Shown: positions 8,945 to 20,200 of the stretch, in pieces
Numbering within the stretch: the stretch's first letter is position 1
Layout: every line of letters begins with the position of its first letter
Origin: Rhynchopus euleeides
Lineage: Eukaryota > Euglenozoa > Diplonemea > Diplonemida > Diplonemidae
Length of the DNA: 64,000 nucleotides
NCBI GenBank assembly: GCA_963210315.1
Contig: OY723315.1
Span: forward strand, 186,001 to 250,000
Direction of reading: 5' to 3'
Translations under genes and position numbers: made by a program
The notes under the pieces: model-generated
Told to the model about the DNA's origin: nothing
Seen by the model: the letters and a program-made list of their open reading frames with translations, nothing else
Databases searched by the model: none

Positions 8945-11900
8945 TTACCCCACCGCAAGGCACGGCATCCGTGCCGCGAAGTGCTGGGCCGCCCGCCTGT
9001 CCACAGCACGCCTCTCCGCCGTCTCCCTCTTCCGGGATCGGATCCGGGCCACGCTCCGCCCACCCGCCGCCGCCGCACAGCACACACCACCACCACCACC
9101 ACCACCCGCCCCCACCTTCCCCACCCCCTTCCTCCTGGGGAGCGCCGCCGCCACCGCCGCCACCACCGCACGCCCCGGGGAACGGGGGGGCTGTCCGGCA
9201 AACCCCGCCGGGCTGGAAACGGCATCGCAGAAGTTGTTGCTCCGGAAGGGGGGCGCCGGCGCACGCTTCTTCTTCTCCCCCTCCTTCTTCTTCTTCTTCT
9301 TCTTCCGCATGCCCGCCACCTCCCTCGCCCCGCCCCACCTCGCGCCGCCGGTGCGGGGCGCCTCGACACGCGGGGCGGACAGCGCCTCCAGGAGCACCGC
9401 CTTCCGCTCCCTCCGCACACCAACATCGCCCACACGGAGCTGCCGCTCCCCCCCCGCCACACCCGCAGTGATGCACTCCCGCAGGTGCTGCAGGCCGGCC
9501 TCCCTGTCGAGGCACAGCATCGAGAGCACCTCGGTGCCGCTGGGATCCACGGGCAGAGGCACCGGGTTGTGCACCCCGCCACGCCGCAGCAGCGGGGGGG
9601 GCGGCAGTGCCCCATCAGGCGGCTGCAGGAGGCACTGCGTGCCCTGCGGCTGCACCCCCGAAGAGGAGGAGGAGGAGCTGCAGGGCGATGCTCCCTCCCC
9701 GCTGTGATGCGGGCTGGGCAGCGGCGATGGGCCCGCACTCCCCTGCGACTCCGCGTCGAATATAAACGACCCCCACCCCCCGGGGCGGGGGAGGCGGGCC
9801 TCCGTGAGGTGGCCATCCGCCGCCGCACCCTCCACCTGCGCCTGCGCCTCCGCAATAAAACCTATCACGCCGCGGACGAGCGACTTCAACCCGGTCCCAA
9901 GGGGGCCCTGCCTGTGCGACCGTGCAACACCACCTATGCTAGACCTGTGCCCTGCGCGGGTGAGCATATCCAGATCCATCTCCTCCGGGGGAGCTCCGTC
10001 GGCTGCGGCATCACAGGGTTTGCCCCGCGGCAGTTTTTTTGCGAGCCTCCGGGGGGGTTTCGCCGAGGTGGTGGTGGTGGTGGTAGGGGCAGCTCCCCCA
10101 CCCCTTGGCCTCCACTCGACAGGCCGCACCCCGCAGAGCGGGGAGACCTCTGCGCGCGCCGCCGCTGCTGGGGGCCCCGCGGCGCCTCTGTCGCCTCCCC
10201 GCAGCACCCCGCCCCCACCGCCGCCGCCACCCCCTGGCGGGGGCGGGGGCGGCGGGAGAGGCGGTTTCGGTTTGAGGAGCCCGTCGCCAATCTCCACCAC
10301 CGCCACCGCCAGAGAATGATTCTGCTCCTGCTCCTGCTCCTCCGCCGCCACCACCCCCCGGTGGGTCGGGATGTGGTGCAGCGAGGCGGGGCTGGGCCTG
10401 AGAACCTCCTGGTTTGCGAGCCGCTTCGCCTTGGCGGCGCTGTGGTGGTAGGCGGGGTGGCTCCCGCCGCCACCCCCACCCCCCCGGCTCCGCGGGGGGC
10501 GGGGCGCGGACAGGGCGAAGGGTTTGAACCGCGTGGGTGCCCGGGGCTGGGTTGGCCCCCCCTTCCCCGCCTTCCCGGCACACGCCCCCGCCCGGGGGGT
10601 GGGGGCGCCGGCAGCACACTCCGACAGCAGATTCCCCAGGTCCGTCATATCCGGTTCCAGCAGTGAGCCCCCGTGGAACAGGAGACCGGATCCTGGGGGG
10701 GGCGACGGGGTGCCCGACTTGCTCTCGGCATGCCCCCCGGGTGGGGGGGACCCGCTGCTGCTGCCGCCCCTGCTCTGCCTGCAGGCCGAAGCGAACTGGA
10801 GCAGCTTCTTCGACACCCCAAAGATATGTGGCAGCCTCTTCTTCTTAGAGTGCAAATGCCGCACAGCCTCCATCGCAGCCCCTATGCTTGGGTATGGCAC
10901 ATCTCCCCCGATAGCCCAGAAGCCTGCCTCCTCCAAGGCGACCGCCTCACACCCCCTGAAGTAGTCGCAGTGGATGCGGTGGTCCGACTCCAGGCAGGCC
11001 AGCTCCTCCTCACGCGTCTTCCGGAAAAACCCTGCCGAGGTCTCCACTATTAGAAAGCACGCGCTGACCAGCATCACGCTTCTCGCCTGCAGCCTGCGAC
11101 TGTACTGCGGGGTGTGCACAACAGTCTTCCCCTTCTTATCCTTCGTGTCGGGTGGGGGTGGCAGCATCGCAGGGATGTCCGAAAAGGCCACCCCATCACC
11201 CTGCACGAGGGTGAGGGATTCTATGGAGAGAAAGCCATACTCCGCGCAGATGGAGGATACCCATTCGTCCTGCTCGCGTCGTTTTCCCTGGAGGAGCTTT
11301 CCGTGGCCTGCTCCGAGGATGCTGTCTGCGAGGAATCTGCTCATGACTGTCCCATCCCGGGTGGCGACCGGATCTGACATAAGAGATATAGCCCCTCCGA
11401 GGTGGTCCGGCCACGGCACCGATTCGAGAAAGGCGGGGGGGATGACCACACCGTACCTCAGGCACGCCCCCTGAAACTCCCGCGTCGCCTTCGCCTCGTC
11501 GTGGATCCGGAGCTTCACGCAGTGCGACTGATGCCACAGCGCCCTCTCCCTCCCGCTGAGGTCCCCAGGGGACCCCCCACCCCCCGACGCGCTGCCGTCG
11601 GGGTGCCCCGCCGCTGCTGCTCCGCCCCCCCCACCCCCCACCCCCGGCTCCTCTCCGGAGGAGCAGGAGCGAGACGGGGAGGGGGAAGAGGATGACGAAG
11701 AGGAGGAGCAGCCGGACGACTTCCGCAGCCCGGGGCGGCAAGGGGTGGGGGGGTTGGCAGAGGAGGCGGGGCTGGGGGACGTGGGTGCGGGGAGGAGGAG
11801 GGGCGCGGCGTAGCGCGCCCAGCGCCCGGGCAGAGGGGTGGGGATGCGCGAGAGGGAGATCAGGCTGGAGCCGCACAGCTCCGGGTTGGCGATGTGGTGG

Positions 11901-12697
11901 TGGTGGTGGTGTTGGTGTGGCGTGGGGTCTCCGCCCTCCCCCTGGTGCTGCTGCTGCTGCTGCTGCTGCCCAGCCTGCGGGGCGGTGGCGGGCAGGGGGG
12001 TGTCCTCCCCCCCATCCGCCACCACGTCCCCCCCACGCAGCTGCCTGAACCCATTGTTCCTCGGTAGACCCCCCCTCCCAGCACAGAGCGATAATGCCGA
12101 ATCCCCTCCGGGTTCACCCCCGCCACGCTTTGAGGGCTTCTTCTCCTCCTCCGGAGGCGGCGGGGCCACAGGCACCACGCCCTCACCCCCCTCCCCCGCC
12201 ACACGCGGAGAAGGGCAGAACGAGGAGCGGATGTAGTCACCGCTTCCCTCCCGAGGAGAGGCGGGGGGCGGCTTGGGCTCTTTGGGTTTTCTAATTCTGG
12301 GCGCATCCCCACCCGCCCCACTTCTGCCACCCGGGCTTGCGGTGCTGCGCCGCCCTGCGGGAGATCCCCCAACCCCCCCCGCATCGGCAGCGGAGGAACT
12401 CCGCCTCGTCAGGCTCGCCCTCGACCCCCACGCCTTGAATGCAGGGTTCTGCTCCGGCGCTGCTCCTCCCGTTGGCGACACGGGCAGCCTGCCCTGCGAG
12501 CCTCGCCAGGACTCCTGCACACCCCCTGCCCTCAGGGGCACCGGTGAGCCAGGGGGTGAGGAATCGGGGGGCCCCCCAGTGCTGCAGATGGCCTCGATGG
12601 AGATGGCGATGTCGGCGCAGCCAGGTGTTGCTACTGCGGGGGGGAGTGGGGGCTGTGACGGTGAGGTGGGCGGGCTGCCGTCGGAGTGGGCAGTCAT
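8945..12697 (-). CDS. Large protein of unknown family with one conserved-looking core
   Basis: A 1250-codon frame on the minus strand, far longer than chance frames here. Residues 1-383 are low-complexity with S/P/G runs, poly-Q (about 244-250) and poly-H (about 263-268). Residues 384-645 look like one folded domain, with dense hydrophobic and charged segments such as HCVKLRIHDEAKATREFQGA, DEWVSSICAEYGFLSIESL and HRIHCDYFRGCEAVALEEAG. I do not recognise it. Residues 646-1250 return to P/G/R/K-rich sequence, including a lysine run (MRKKKKKKKEGEKKK) that could be a nuclear-localisation signal. No signal peptide or membrane segment is evident. Introns inside the low-complexity parts cannot be excluded, since such sequence stays open by composition. 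The start at 12697 is the first in-frame Met. Coding status is likely; function is unknown. Confidence 0.65.
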   Translation of the reverse strand: MTAHSDGSPPTSPSQPPLPPAVATPGCADIAISIEAICSTGGPPDSSPPGSPVPLRAGGVQESWRGSQGRLPVSPTGGAAPEQNPAFKAWGSRASLTRRSSSAADAGGVGGSPAGRRSTASPGGRSGAGGDAPRIRKPKEPKPPPASPREGSGDYIRSSFCPSPRVAGEGGEGVVPVAPPPPEEEKKPSKRGGGEPGGDSALSLCAGRGGLPRNNGFRQLRGGDVVADGGEDTPLPATAPQAGQQQQQQQHQGEGGDPTPHQHHHHHHIANPELCGSSLISLSRIPTPLPGRWARYAAPLLLPAPTSPSPASSANPPTPCRPGLRKSSGCSSSSSSSSPSPSRSCSSGEEPGVGGGGGGAAAAGHPDGSASGGGGSPGDLSGRERALWHQSHCVKLRIHDEAKATREFQGACLRYGVVIPPAFLESVPWPDHLGGAISLMSDPVATRDGTVMSRFLADSILGAGHGKLLQGKRREQDEWVSSICAEYGFLSIESLTLVQGDGVAFSDIPAMLPPPPDTKDKKGKTVVHTPQYSRRLQARSVMLVSACFLIVETSAGFFRKTREEELACLESDHRIHCDYFRGCEAVALEEAGFWAIGGDVPYPSIGAAMEAVRHLHSKKKRLPHIFGVSKKLLQFASACRQSRGGSSSGSPPPGGHAESKSGTPSPPPGSGLLFHGGSLLEPDMTDLGNLLSECAAGAPTPRAGACAGKAGKGGPTQPRAPTRFKPFALSAPRPPRSRGGGGGGGSHPAYHHSAAKAKRLANQEVLRPSPASLHHIPTHRGVVAAEEQEQEQNHSLAVAVVEIGDGLLKPKPPLPPPPPPPGGGGGGGGGVLRGGDRGAAGPPAAAARAEVSPLCGVRPVEWRPRGGGAAPTTTTTTSAKPPRRLAKKLPRGKPCDAAADGAPPEEMDLDMLTRAGHRSSIGGVARSHRQGPLGTGLKSLVRGVIGFIAEAQAQVEGAAADGHLTEARLPRPGGWGSFIFDAESQGSAGPSPLPSPHHSGEGASPCSSSSSSSGVQPQGTQCLLQPPDGALPPPPLLRRGGVHNPVPLPVDPSGTEVLSMLCLDREAGLQHLRECITAGVAGGERQLRVGDVGVRRERKAVLLEALSAPRVEAPRTGGARWGGAREVAGMRKKKKKKKEGEKKKRAPAPPFRSNNFCDAVSSPAGFAGQPPRSPGRAVVAAVAAALPRRKGVGKVGAGGGGGGGVCCAAAAGGRSVARIRSRKRETAERRAVDRRAAQHFAARMPCLAVG

Positions 12698-15600
12698 GGT
12701 GTCGGGGGGTGGGAGCGGGTGGGGGGGTGCTCAGGCCCCGTGGCAGTGGCAGGGTGGAAAGGTGGAGTTGCGCCCCATGGCAGTGTGTGTGTAGGTGGGT
12801 ATGGTACGTTGCCTGTGGTGGTGGTGGTGGTGAATGGGGCACGTCTCCACCTCCCACAGTTCGGCAGATCCCTCAAAGCTTTGTGCCAAATCAGTGAGGG
12901 GGGGATGGAGAGAAGAACCCGGTGGGGGGGGGGGGCGGGGGGGGTTCGTCGATCGCGAGAACACCCACACACGCCTGCTGCGGGTGTGGTGTGTCCTGCA
13001 TCAAAGGTTACTGCGTTGGTGGTGAGCGCAACTTCTAATGAATCAACCGGGTAAAAAAAAAGGGGGGGGGGTTGTCGACGGGGAGACGGGGAGCTGTCTT
13101 TGGGGTGACGGTTCGCATGATTCTGCTGGAAACCGATGTAATAATTGGTTTTGCACCCCACGACACCCCACACCCATCCACGTGGATAGCGCGCACACAA
13201 CACACATGCAACCCACACCCTGCATCGGAGAGACAAGGCGGGCTGCAGGGCGGGAGCAGGCTCACAGAGGAGCCCCGAAACCGCCGGTGTTGAGCTGAAA
13301 CTGTCGAAGTACACACCACACCCACGCGATCCGTCCTCTGAGAATATCCCTCATTGGGCTGGCCACACCTCTGAGCACTCTGAAGACTTCTGCAAAAGGG
13401 GGCCGTGTAGGGCAGGACGGCAACTACGCCGTAGCGTAGCCCGCTGCGGGAGGGTCGAATAGCGTGCAATATGGGCAGCACTCACAAGAGGGGTTGCCCA
13501 TAAAGCACACACAACGCCGATATTTCTTTTGAAGACTTTTGGGAAAATATGTGGCCTCCGGCAAGGACACACATAACGAGCAACCTGTCGTGCGATACAT
13601 GCAGAGCCGGGCACATCACTGCCGGAAGGCGCTGCGCCCCCTCCCTCCCCAAATGGCGGATCGAGCCAGCTCATCGCCCTGGCCTCGATAATGTACAGTG
13701 TGGGGGGAGGGGAGGGGAGGGGAGGGGTTTTTTTTGACTCTGTGCCAAAAGCTGTGCCAGCGTCACGCCTACCTTCTTCTGCTAGGGGCGCTCTCACCCT
13801 TCAGCACTTCTGTCAGAGCGGAACACCCCTCCCCCCCCCCCTTTGGCTGAGCCCCCACGGTGAGAGGGTCACCGTTGCTCGGGTGCTGTGTGTTCTGGTC
13901 CAGAAGGCAAGAACAAACAGCGCCGGTGCTCCTCGGCGTGTTTGTTCCGGTGTGTGGTTTCTTCTCAAAAAGAACAGGAATATTGCGATGAATTGGCTGC
14001 CGCAATGCGGCCAGAAGGAACAAGGCCTTTGAGGCCTGGCATGCATCACCCCCTTCGCTCCGGAGTGCCCATGAAACGCCGTCACAGGTCCATCCAAGGA
14101 GCTCGCCACGGAGGGTTTTTTTTGACACCGTTCGCCCTAACAGAGAAAGCAAATACAAACCCTTCTTCTTCTTTTCCTTTGGTGTCGACAATACCAAGCG
14201 AAGGCTTGATCAGTGTCCCAACTGACACCATCCAGTTCTTTAAAAGAAACGTGAGGCAACGTGGTGTGGGGGAGGGGGAATAACGGGGGAAAACACACAC
14301 ACATCCGAGGACATGCCACAGTCGGCATGGCGGGTTTGCAGGCGGAGGGTCGGGGGAAGGGGTCGGGTGTGATCTCTTCGCCATATGTGTCCAACCAAAA
14401 TTGGCGCAACCGACAAACCCCAGACGGGGGTAGCGCCAGAAAAAAGGCCTGAAGGTTCTATACACCCATAGGAAACCGGGGACGCCGACCTCTCTTTGAG
14501 GGGGGGGTGGGGGGCACCAAGGTCACCAAATCCACACCCACGTCACCAGATCTCACCCAGCCCCGCTGGCTATGTTGGATTAGCGGATCCGCATCGTACA
14601 GGAATTCACGAAAGGCCGCTGCACGAAAACTGATGCGCCATCCCTAACCCCACACCCTGCAGTGGATCCAAAGCGAGAAGACAGCACACACCGGTGCGCA
14701 CGGCTAGAGGGCGGAGGGGGGCAGAAGATTGCATCGAATCAGCAACAAAAGCCGTTCTTTTTGTCGAATTGGGAGGGGGGAGAGGGTGTGGGTGTGAAGC
14801 CGGGGGCGGTAGTCTGCCGCGGTAGAGATCACGACAAGAGCAGGGGGGGGGGTTTCTAAATAAAGTGCACCGTGGGTGGCGTATGTGTTGTGTGTTCCGC
14901 TGTGCGTATCTCCCGAGTGCAAACCGCCGGGAGGCATCGAGGCGCAATCAATTCACCGATGTGACACTTGCCGCCCCCACCACCCCCTCCTCCCCGATGT
15001 GAGAAAATCGCTGTTTTTGCGCCGTGTGTGTGTGTGTGTGTGTTTGCGTGGGAAGGGGTAGGGGAAGTAAGTGGGAAAGGAATCATCTGAAAAAAAAAAA
15101 GGTAACGGCAGGGAGGAGATATTCGTTATTTGTCGATTCTCTTGATGGTATACTTGTTTCAGCTTTTTGCTGTTCGCACCCCATAGTTTTTTTTGGAGGG
15201 GGGGGGGGGGGGGGGTGAAATACCCCCTTCTTTTTTTTGGATTTGGGTGCACTCATAAACCCGCCCCAGCGGATGCGAGCGCCACCGCTCATCCAAAGGC
15301 GGGTCAAAGGTGGGAGAAGGGGGGCAGGCACCTTTCTGCCGACACTACACACAGCAGTGCACACAACGAGCAACGAGCGGGGGAGGGGGAATGGGTTGAG
15401 GCATAAATGTATATTTGTGGAGTTCTGTGCGGGGGCTCTCACCTCACGGGGAGGGGCAGCAAGTGCAGTGCACCTTCCCATCTGCCCAATCGGGAGAAAG
15501 GCCGTGTCTGCTTCGCCGCACGATGTGCCGCGGGGGGAGGACGGTGCTTCGGGGCAACACGCCACAGCCCTGTTCGTACGATTCTTGATGCGGAGGCCAG

Positions 15601-15840
15601 AGGGAGCATCGCAGGTCTGACAGGCTGTGCCCTGGCCCTCAGCTGACCCCCCTCCCCCCCTGAGGGACCCCCTCCCACCACCACCACCACCACCACACCC
15701 TCTTTCTCTCTTCTCTTTTCCGTTCTAAAAATAAGGGAAGGCAGAAGAACAAAGGCATTTGGAAGAGAACAGAGCAGGGGGGGGGGAATATATCGCTTTG
15801 CACCCCCCCCCTCTCCACACCCATTCTGTTGCAAAAAAAA
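12698..15840. other. Intergenic region, no recognised gene
   Basis: About 3.1 kb with G/C homopolymers (for example 12925-12950, 13060-13070, 14847-14854, 15196-15216), a GT dinucleotide tract at about 15026-15042 and GGGGA repeats at 13699-13726. ORFs of 60-206 codons occur on both strands, but all are proline/histidine/arginine-rich shadows. It includes the 5' flank of the 1250-residue protein. Confidence 0.5.
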
Positions 15841-16467
15841 GTCCTGGGTAAGACGTTAAACTGCCTGGGGGGGCCGTCCCCGGACCATGACGGGTGCCTG
15901 CACCAGGAGTCTAGCACGGCCGTGGTCCGGAGCATGACCTAAAACGGCTTGGGTACCGAGGCTCCCCAGACCAGGAAGGGTGGAGACACCTGGAGTCTAA
16001 ATAGTCACACCACGTCAGGCCAGACCTTCGCATTGCACTCCGCGAAGACTGCCACACAGCCGCGGGGCAGGTGTGCAGCCTGTGGATGACCTCGTACAGA
16101 GAAGACTGTAAGGGACGACAGCCCCGCCGAGGCGATACAGCGCCAGACGCGGCCCGAGTTTCTGGAGACCGACTGGGGAACTGGAACGTCTTCAGGATAA
16201 GCGCCTCACAGAGGACTGATCCTCACCTGTGTGAACTGAGAACCCCCAGCCCCAAGATGCTGGTGTGGAGCGGGTGCCTCGACCTCTTTTCGGGTTCTTT
16301 ATTTCTTTATTTCCTTTTGGATGCGTCCACCAAAGAAAACGTGGCCACCCACTCGCAGAGGCTCCCGAAAGCTCCAGCATCAGCTAGCGGTTCATAGTGT
16401 AGATCGGTGTCTCCAGAAGGGGATGTCCGGTCGCAGAAGAAAAACGACGAAGACAACCACACAGGCC

Positions 16468-16503
<36 letters not shown>

Positions 16504-16530
16504 ATCTCCCCTCACCAGGGGGAGCTGCGT
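15841..16530 (+). mobile_element. Poly-A retroposon, copy 1
   Basis: It begins GTCCTGGGTAAGACGTTAAA and runs about 630 bp to CACACAGGCCGC and an uninterrupted A tract (about 16470-16500). A short CCCCTCACCAGGGGG hairpin follows. An inverted copy with the same start and the same CACACAGGCCGC-plus-A end lies at 48219-48936. A stretch around 16100-16235 (CGACAGCCCCGCCGAGG to GGACTGATCCTCACCTGTG) matches the 3' untranslated part of the LINE at 54.7-56.7 kb. No coding capacity is visible, so it is a SINE-like element or a 5'-truncated LINE derivative. Confidence 0.8.
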
Positions 16531-17274
16531 TTCGACACTGGTTCATCAGACATCCAAAACAGCCCCCCGCCACACCCCCCCCCCCCCCTCTCCCCCTCTC
16601 CCCCCTCGGGGGCTGAGCATGCGTGAAAAATCACGCCCGCTTTCTCGAAGGCACTCCCCTGCCTCGCAACTCTCTCACCCTCACCAGGGACAGACTGTCG
16701 TGCGATGCACGAACTTGCAGAGTGCGCTGCAGGCTTCGAAGCAGGCTGCCGCCATGGCGGCACGCTGCATGTTCTGGCGCGTGTGATAGGATGAGGGAAA
16801 CAGATGCCAGCAGAGCGGGGGGGGGGGGGGTGTCTGCACTATGAGCAGCATGTGGGAGTGGGGTGGGGGCAGTGAAGTCAGATCGCAGTGGCGCGTGGTG
16901 GGAATATCATCGAAAGCACAGAGGTTGGCCTACTGTTCTGACGTGGCGGGGGGGGGGGGGGGGGGGAGACAAGCGAGTAAGGCATTTGTAGAGAGGGGTC
17001 GCCCAAAAGTGCACAAGTGAGCTGCCGAACAATGCTGCAACCTGGCACACATTTGCCACACGTAGCCTCATTACGCCAGAGGCACGGACACAACTGGCGG
17101 CGTCGGCACGTACACCCGCTGGAGGGACCCTTGCGAGTAGGCGACCTGTATGGGGTATGGTGGGGCAGGCGGGGTGGCACATCTGGGAGGTTCGGGTTAC
17201 AGGAAATGCAAAATGGGGGCATCCGTTCTGCCCGATCCTCTCAGGGCAGCTGCCCGCCCTCCCGGATCCTGAGA
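16531..17274. other. 3' flank of the ABCA gene
   Basis: No gene recognised. It includes a C-run at about 16577-16592, G-runs at about 16819-16830 and 16950-16966, and no obvious element ends. Confidence 0.5.
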
Positions 17275-20200
17275 TCATCCTCCGGCCAGTTCGAGGATCG
17301 GGGGCCCTTGCCTTGAAACTCTGGGGTGCAGTGCCCCGCTATCAGGCTTGAGACTTGGGGCCAGAAGGGAAAGGGTGCGTGTCACCCAGTAGCATACCGC
17401 ATCCTCATCACGCAGCGCACGCCCACTCACGCAGAGGAAGACCTGCTCCAGAGACATCTCGTTGATGGAGTAGTCCGTGATACCTGCAGCGGGGGTGTGG
17501 TGTGGCGGTGCGGCGCTGCGTATGCCACAATCACGTGAACCACGCACCACCAAAGCCTCAGCAACAAACAGCTTGGACATACCCAACTCTGACCGGCCAT
17601 CTTCGATGAACTTGAACATCAGAGGGAGCGTGGCCTGCAGCTTCGGAACGTGGAAAATCATCCGGAGCTGTGCCGTCTCGCTCAGGGTGGCACCGGGCCA
17701 CTTCGCCTGCACGGCCCGCTTCGACGCCTCCTCCGCCGCAGCCGAGGCAACCTTCACCGTCAGCTCATAAGAGTCGCCCAGCTGCTGCTTCAGTTGCGAC
17801 AGGGGGCCCAGGCACTGCAGCCTCCCATCCACCATGATCGTCACACGGTGGTTCAACCTGCTGAGCCCCTCAATCTCCTCCAGATGGTGCGTTGTGAGGA
17901 TCACCGACAGGTTCAGCTCCGTGATCGCCTTCTCCAGCGCACCCCAGAGGGACCTCCTCGCCACGGGATCCATGCCGGCACTCGGCTCATCCAGGAATAT
18001 GGCGGAGGGCCCGCCCATCAGGGCGAGCGCAACAGACAGCTTCCGCCGGTTGCCACCGCTGAGCTTGCTGGCGAGCTTCCAGCGGTGCGGCGCAAGCCCC
18101 AGCCCGTTCAGCAGAAGCAGCTTGCTGGCCTCCGCCCGGTGGGGCGGGACGCCACGGAGTGAGGCGAACAGGTTGAGGTGCTCCTCGCATGTGAGGTGGT
18201 CCAGCAGGGCGTCGAACTGGGGGCAGAAGCCCTGCTGCTCCCTGGCGAGCTGTGCCTCCTGCACCACGTCGTGCCCTGCGACATAGGCTGTGCCTGAGGT
18301 GGGGAGCACCTCCCCGCTCAGGACAGAGAGAGTCGTCGTCTTCCCTGCGCCGTTCGTCCCGAGGAATGCGAAAAGCTCACCCTTCGCCACGCCGAAGGAG
18401 AGGTCCGCCACCGCAACCTTGGCGCGCCCCGACCCCCTCCCGGAGTACACCTTCCGCAGATGCTTCACCGTGACGTGGTCCGTCGGGCGCCCCTTCTCCG
18501 TCGCGAGGATCTCCGCCTCATGCCTCTGCACCTCGGGGTCTCTGTGGAAGGGCGTGTTGCGGTCCCCAAACCTCGACTCCCCCGTCTGCTCGTTGAAGAA
18601 ATACGTCGTGCCGTCAGGCGAGGAACACTTCAGCCACGCCCCACGCCGGTACTGCACGTTGGGGCCGTCCCTGGGGAGGGTGGCGTACTCCAGAGGGTCA
18701 TAGGCGGGGTTGGGCGGGCTGCCGTCTGGGAGGAGCTGCTCTTCGGCAGGGGATGCGGCGCAGAGGCTGGCTGTCTTGGCGGCCTTGCCGGAGACAAACG
18801 CCCGGATCCGTGGGGACTCCAAGAGGTAGACGAGGAAGAGGAAGAAGGGCGTGGTGCAGGCGAGGTAGATCAGGTCGTATCCTATCACGTCCAGAGCGAA
18901 GGGGCTTTCGATGAGCTCATCATCGAATGCGACAAAAAGCATCCGGCTCGACAGGTTGATGAGTCCTTCCCCCAGGCAGAAGGAAGGGACAACCCTGCAT
19001 ATGGCGCGGATGATGTCGTTGGCCTTCTTTGCTGACTCGATGAAGTAGAGAATGGAGGTCACGATAACCATGACAAACCCTGTGAGGAAGTTGACGCCTG
19101 ACACGGCGTTCTGCGCCGCGGTGTGGGAGTGGAAGAAAAAGGACATGACGTAGCTGCACCCGATTGCCGACATGCCGTAGAGCAGGAGGAGGAGGAAGGT
19201 AGCCCAGAAGACATCCGAATCACCGATAAACTCTGTCCTGTCAAACCCGAAGAACACCGCGAAGACCAGAACCATGGTTCCGAGGAAGGAGATGAGGTCG
19301 AAGATGTACGACGCGCCCCAATAGGCAGCGAGGTGTGCCCCGCTCACAATTTGCACATGCTTCGCACGGCACTCCCTCTCCTTCACGATGAAGGAGACAA
19401 AGCTGGAGGGGATCAGCGTGAAGGGGATCATGATTACGATACCCGAGATGATCTTCTGCACCGCGTCGACCTGCTCCGCCTCGTCGTTCGACAGTGGGAG
19501 GGGGTAGTTCCGGGTCCGGAGTGACCCCTCTGGCTTCGCCATCTTAAGGTGCGCATCGGCAAGCGCGTTCACCCCAATAGGCAGGGAGTGGTAGTACGAC
19601 ACATTCGAGAGCAAGACACTGTGGGGCCCGCCCATGCTGGCCGCGACCTGCCTGTTGTCAGACCTGAGGCGTGACTTGATGGTGTCAAAGAGATAGTCCG
19701 ACATGTTGCGGTACCCCACCACAGAGCTGTCCAGCGCCGTTGCATTTGTGAGGGTGAACCCCGGGAAATACGCCTCGTCGAACATAGCCTCCGTGGATGC
19801 ATTTGCGGTGTAGATCAGGCCGTGCCCCCCCTTGCCCAAACCGCCCGCGTCCAGGACAAGAGACGGCTGTTTCGGGGGCCCGATTGTCCCGGCTGCGATG
19901 GCCAGGATGATGCAGACCACCGGGATGATGTATTGGAAGCAGATGGTCCTCCGGTCCCTCAGCCCGCAGCGGAACCGCTTCCACAGCAGAGCCTTCAGCT
20001 GGCTGCTGTAGAGCGACAACCCAGACGTCGGCGGGTCTGACTCATCGGTGATGGTGTACAGATCGGCAAAGGTGCTCTCCACCTTCACCTCCACCCCCTG
20101 CGGCTGCTGCTGATTCTTCTGCTGCTGCAGCCCGCTGCCGGCATCCACATCCTCGTCATCACCCAACACCACGCTGAGCTCCACATCCTCCTCGTTGACA

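Noticed and set aside
8971-10666. Plus-strand frames of 166-561 codons opposite the 1250-residue gene
   Set aside because: Arg/Pro/His-rich antisense shadows of the GC-rich minus-strand coding sequence without any motif.
16470-16501. The long A tract as a plain microsatellite or assembly filler
   Set aside because: It sits at the same position in the retroposon as the shorter A-run in the copy at 48292-48300, so it belongs to the element.
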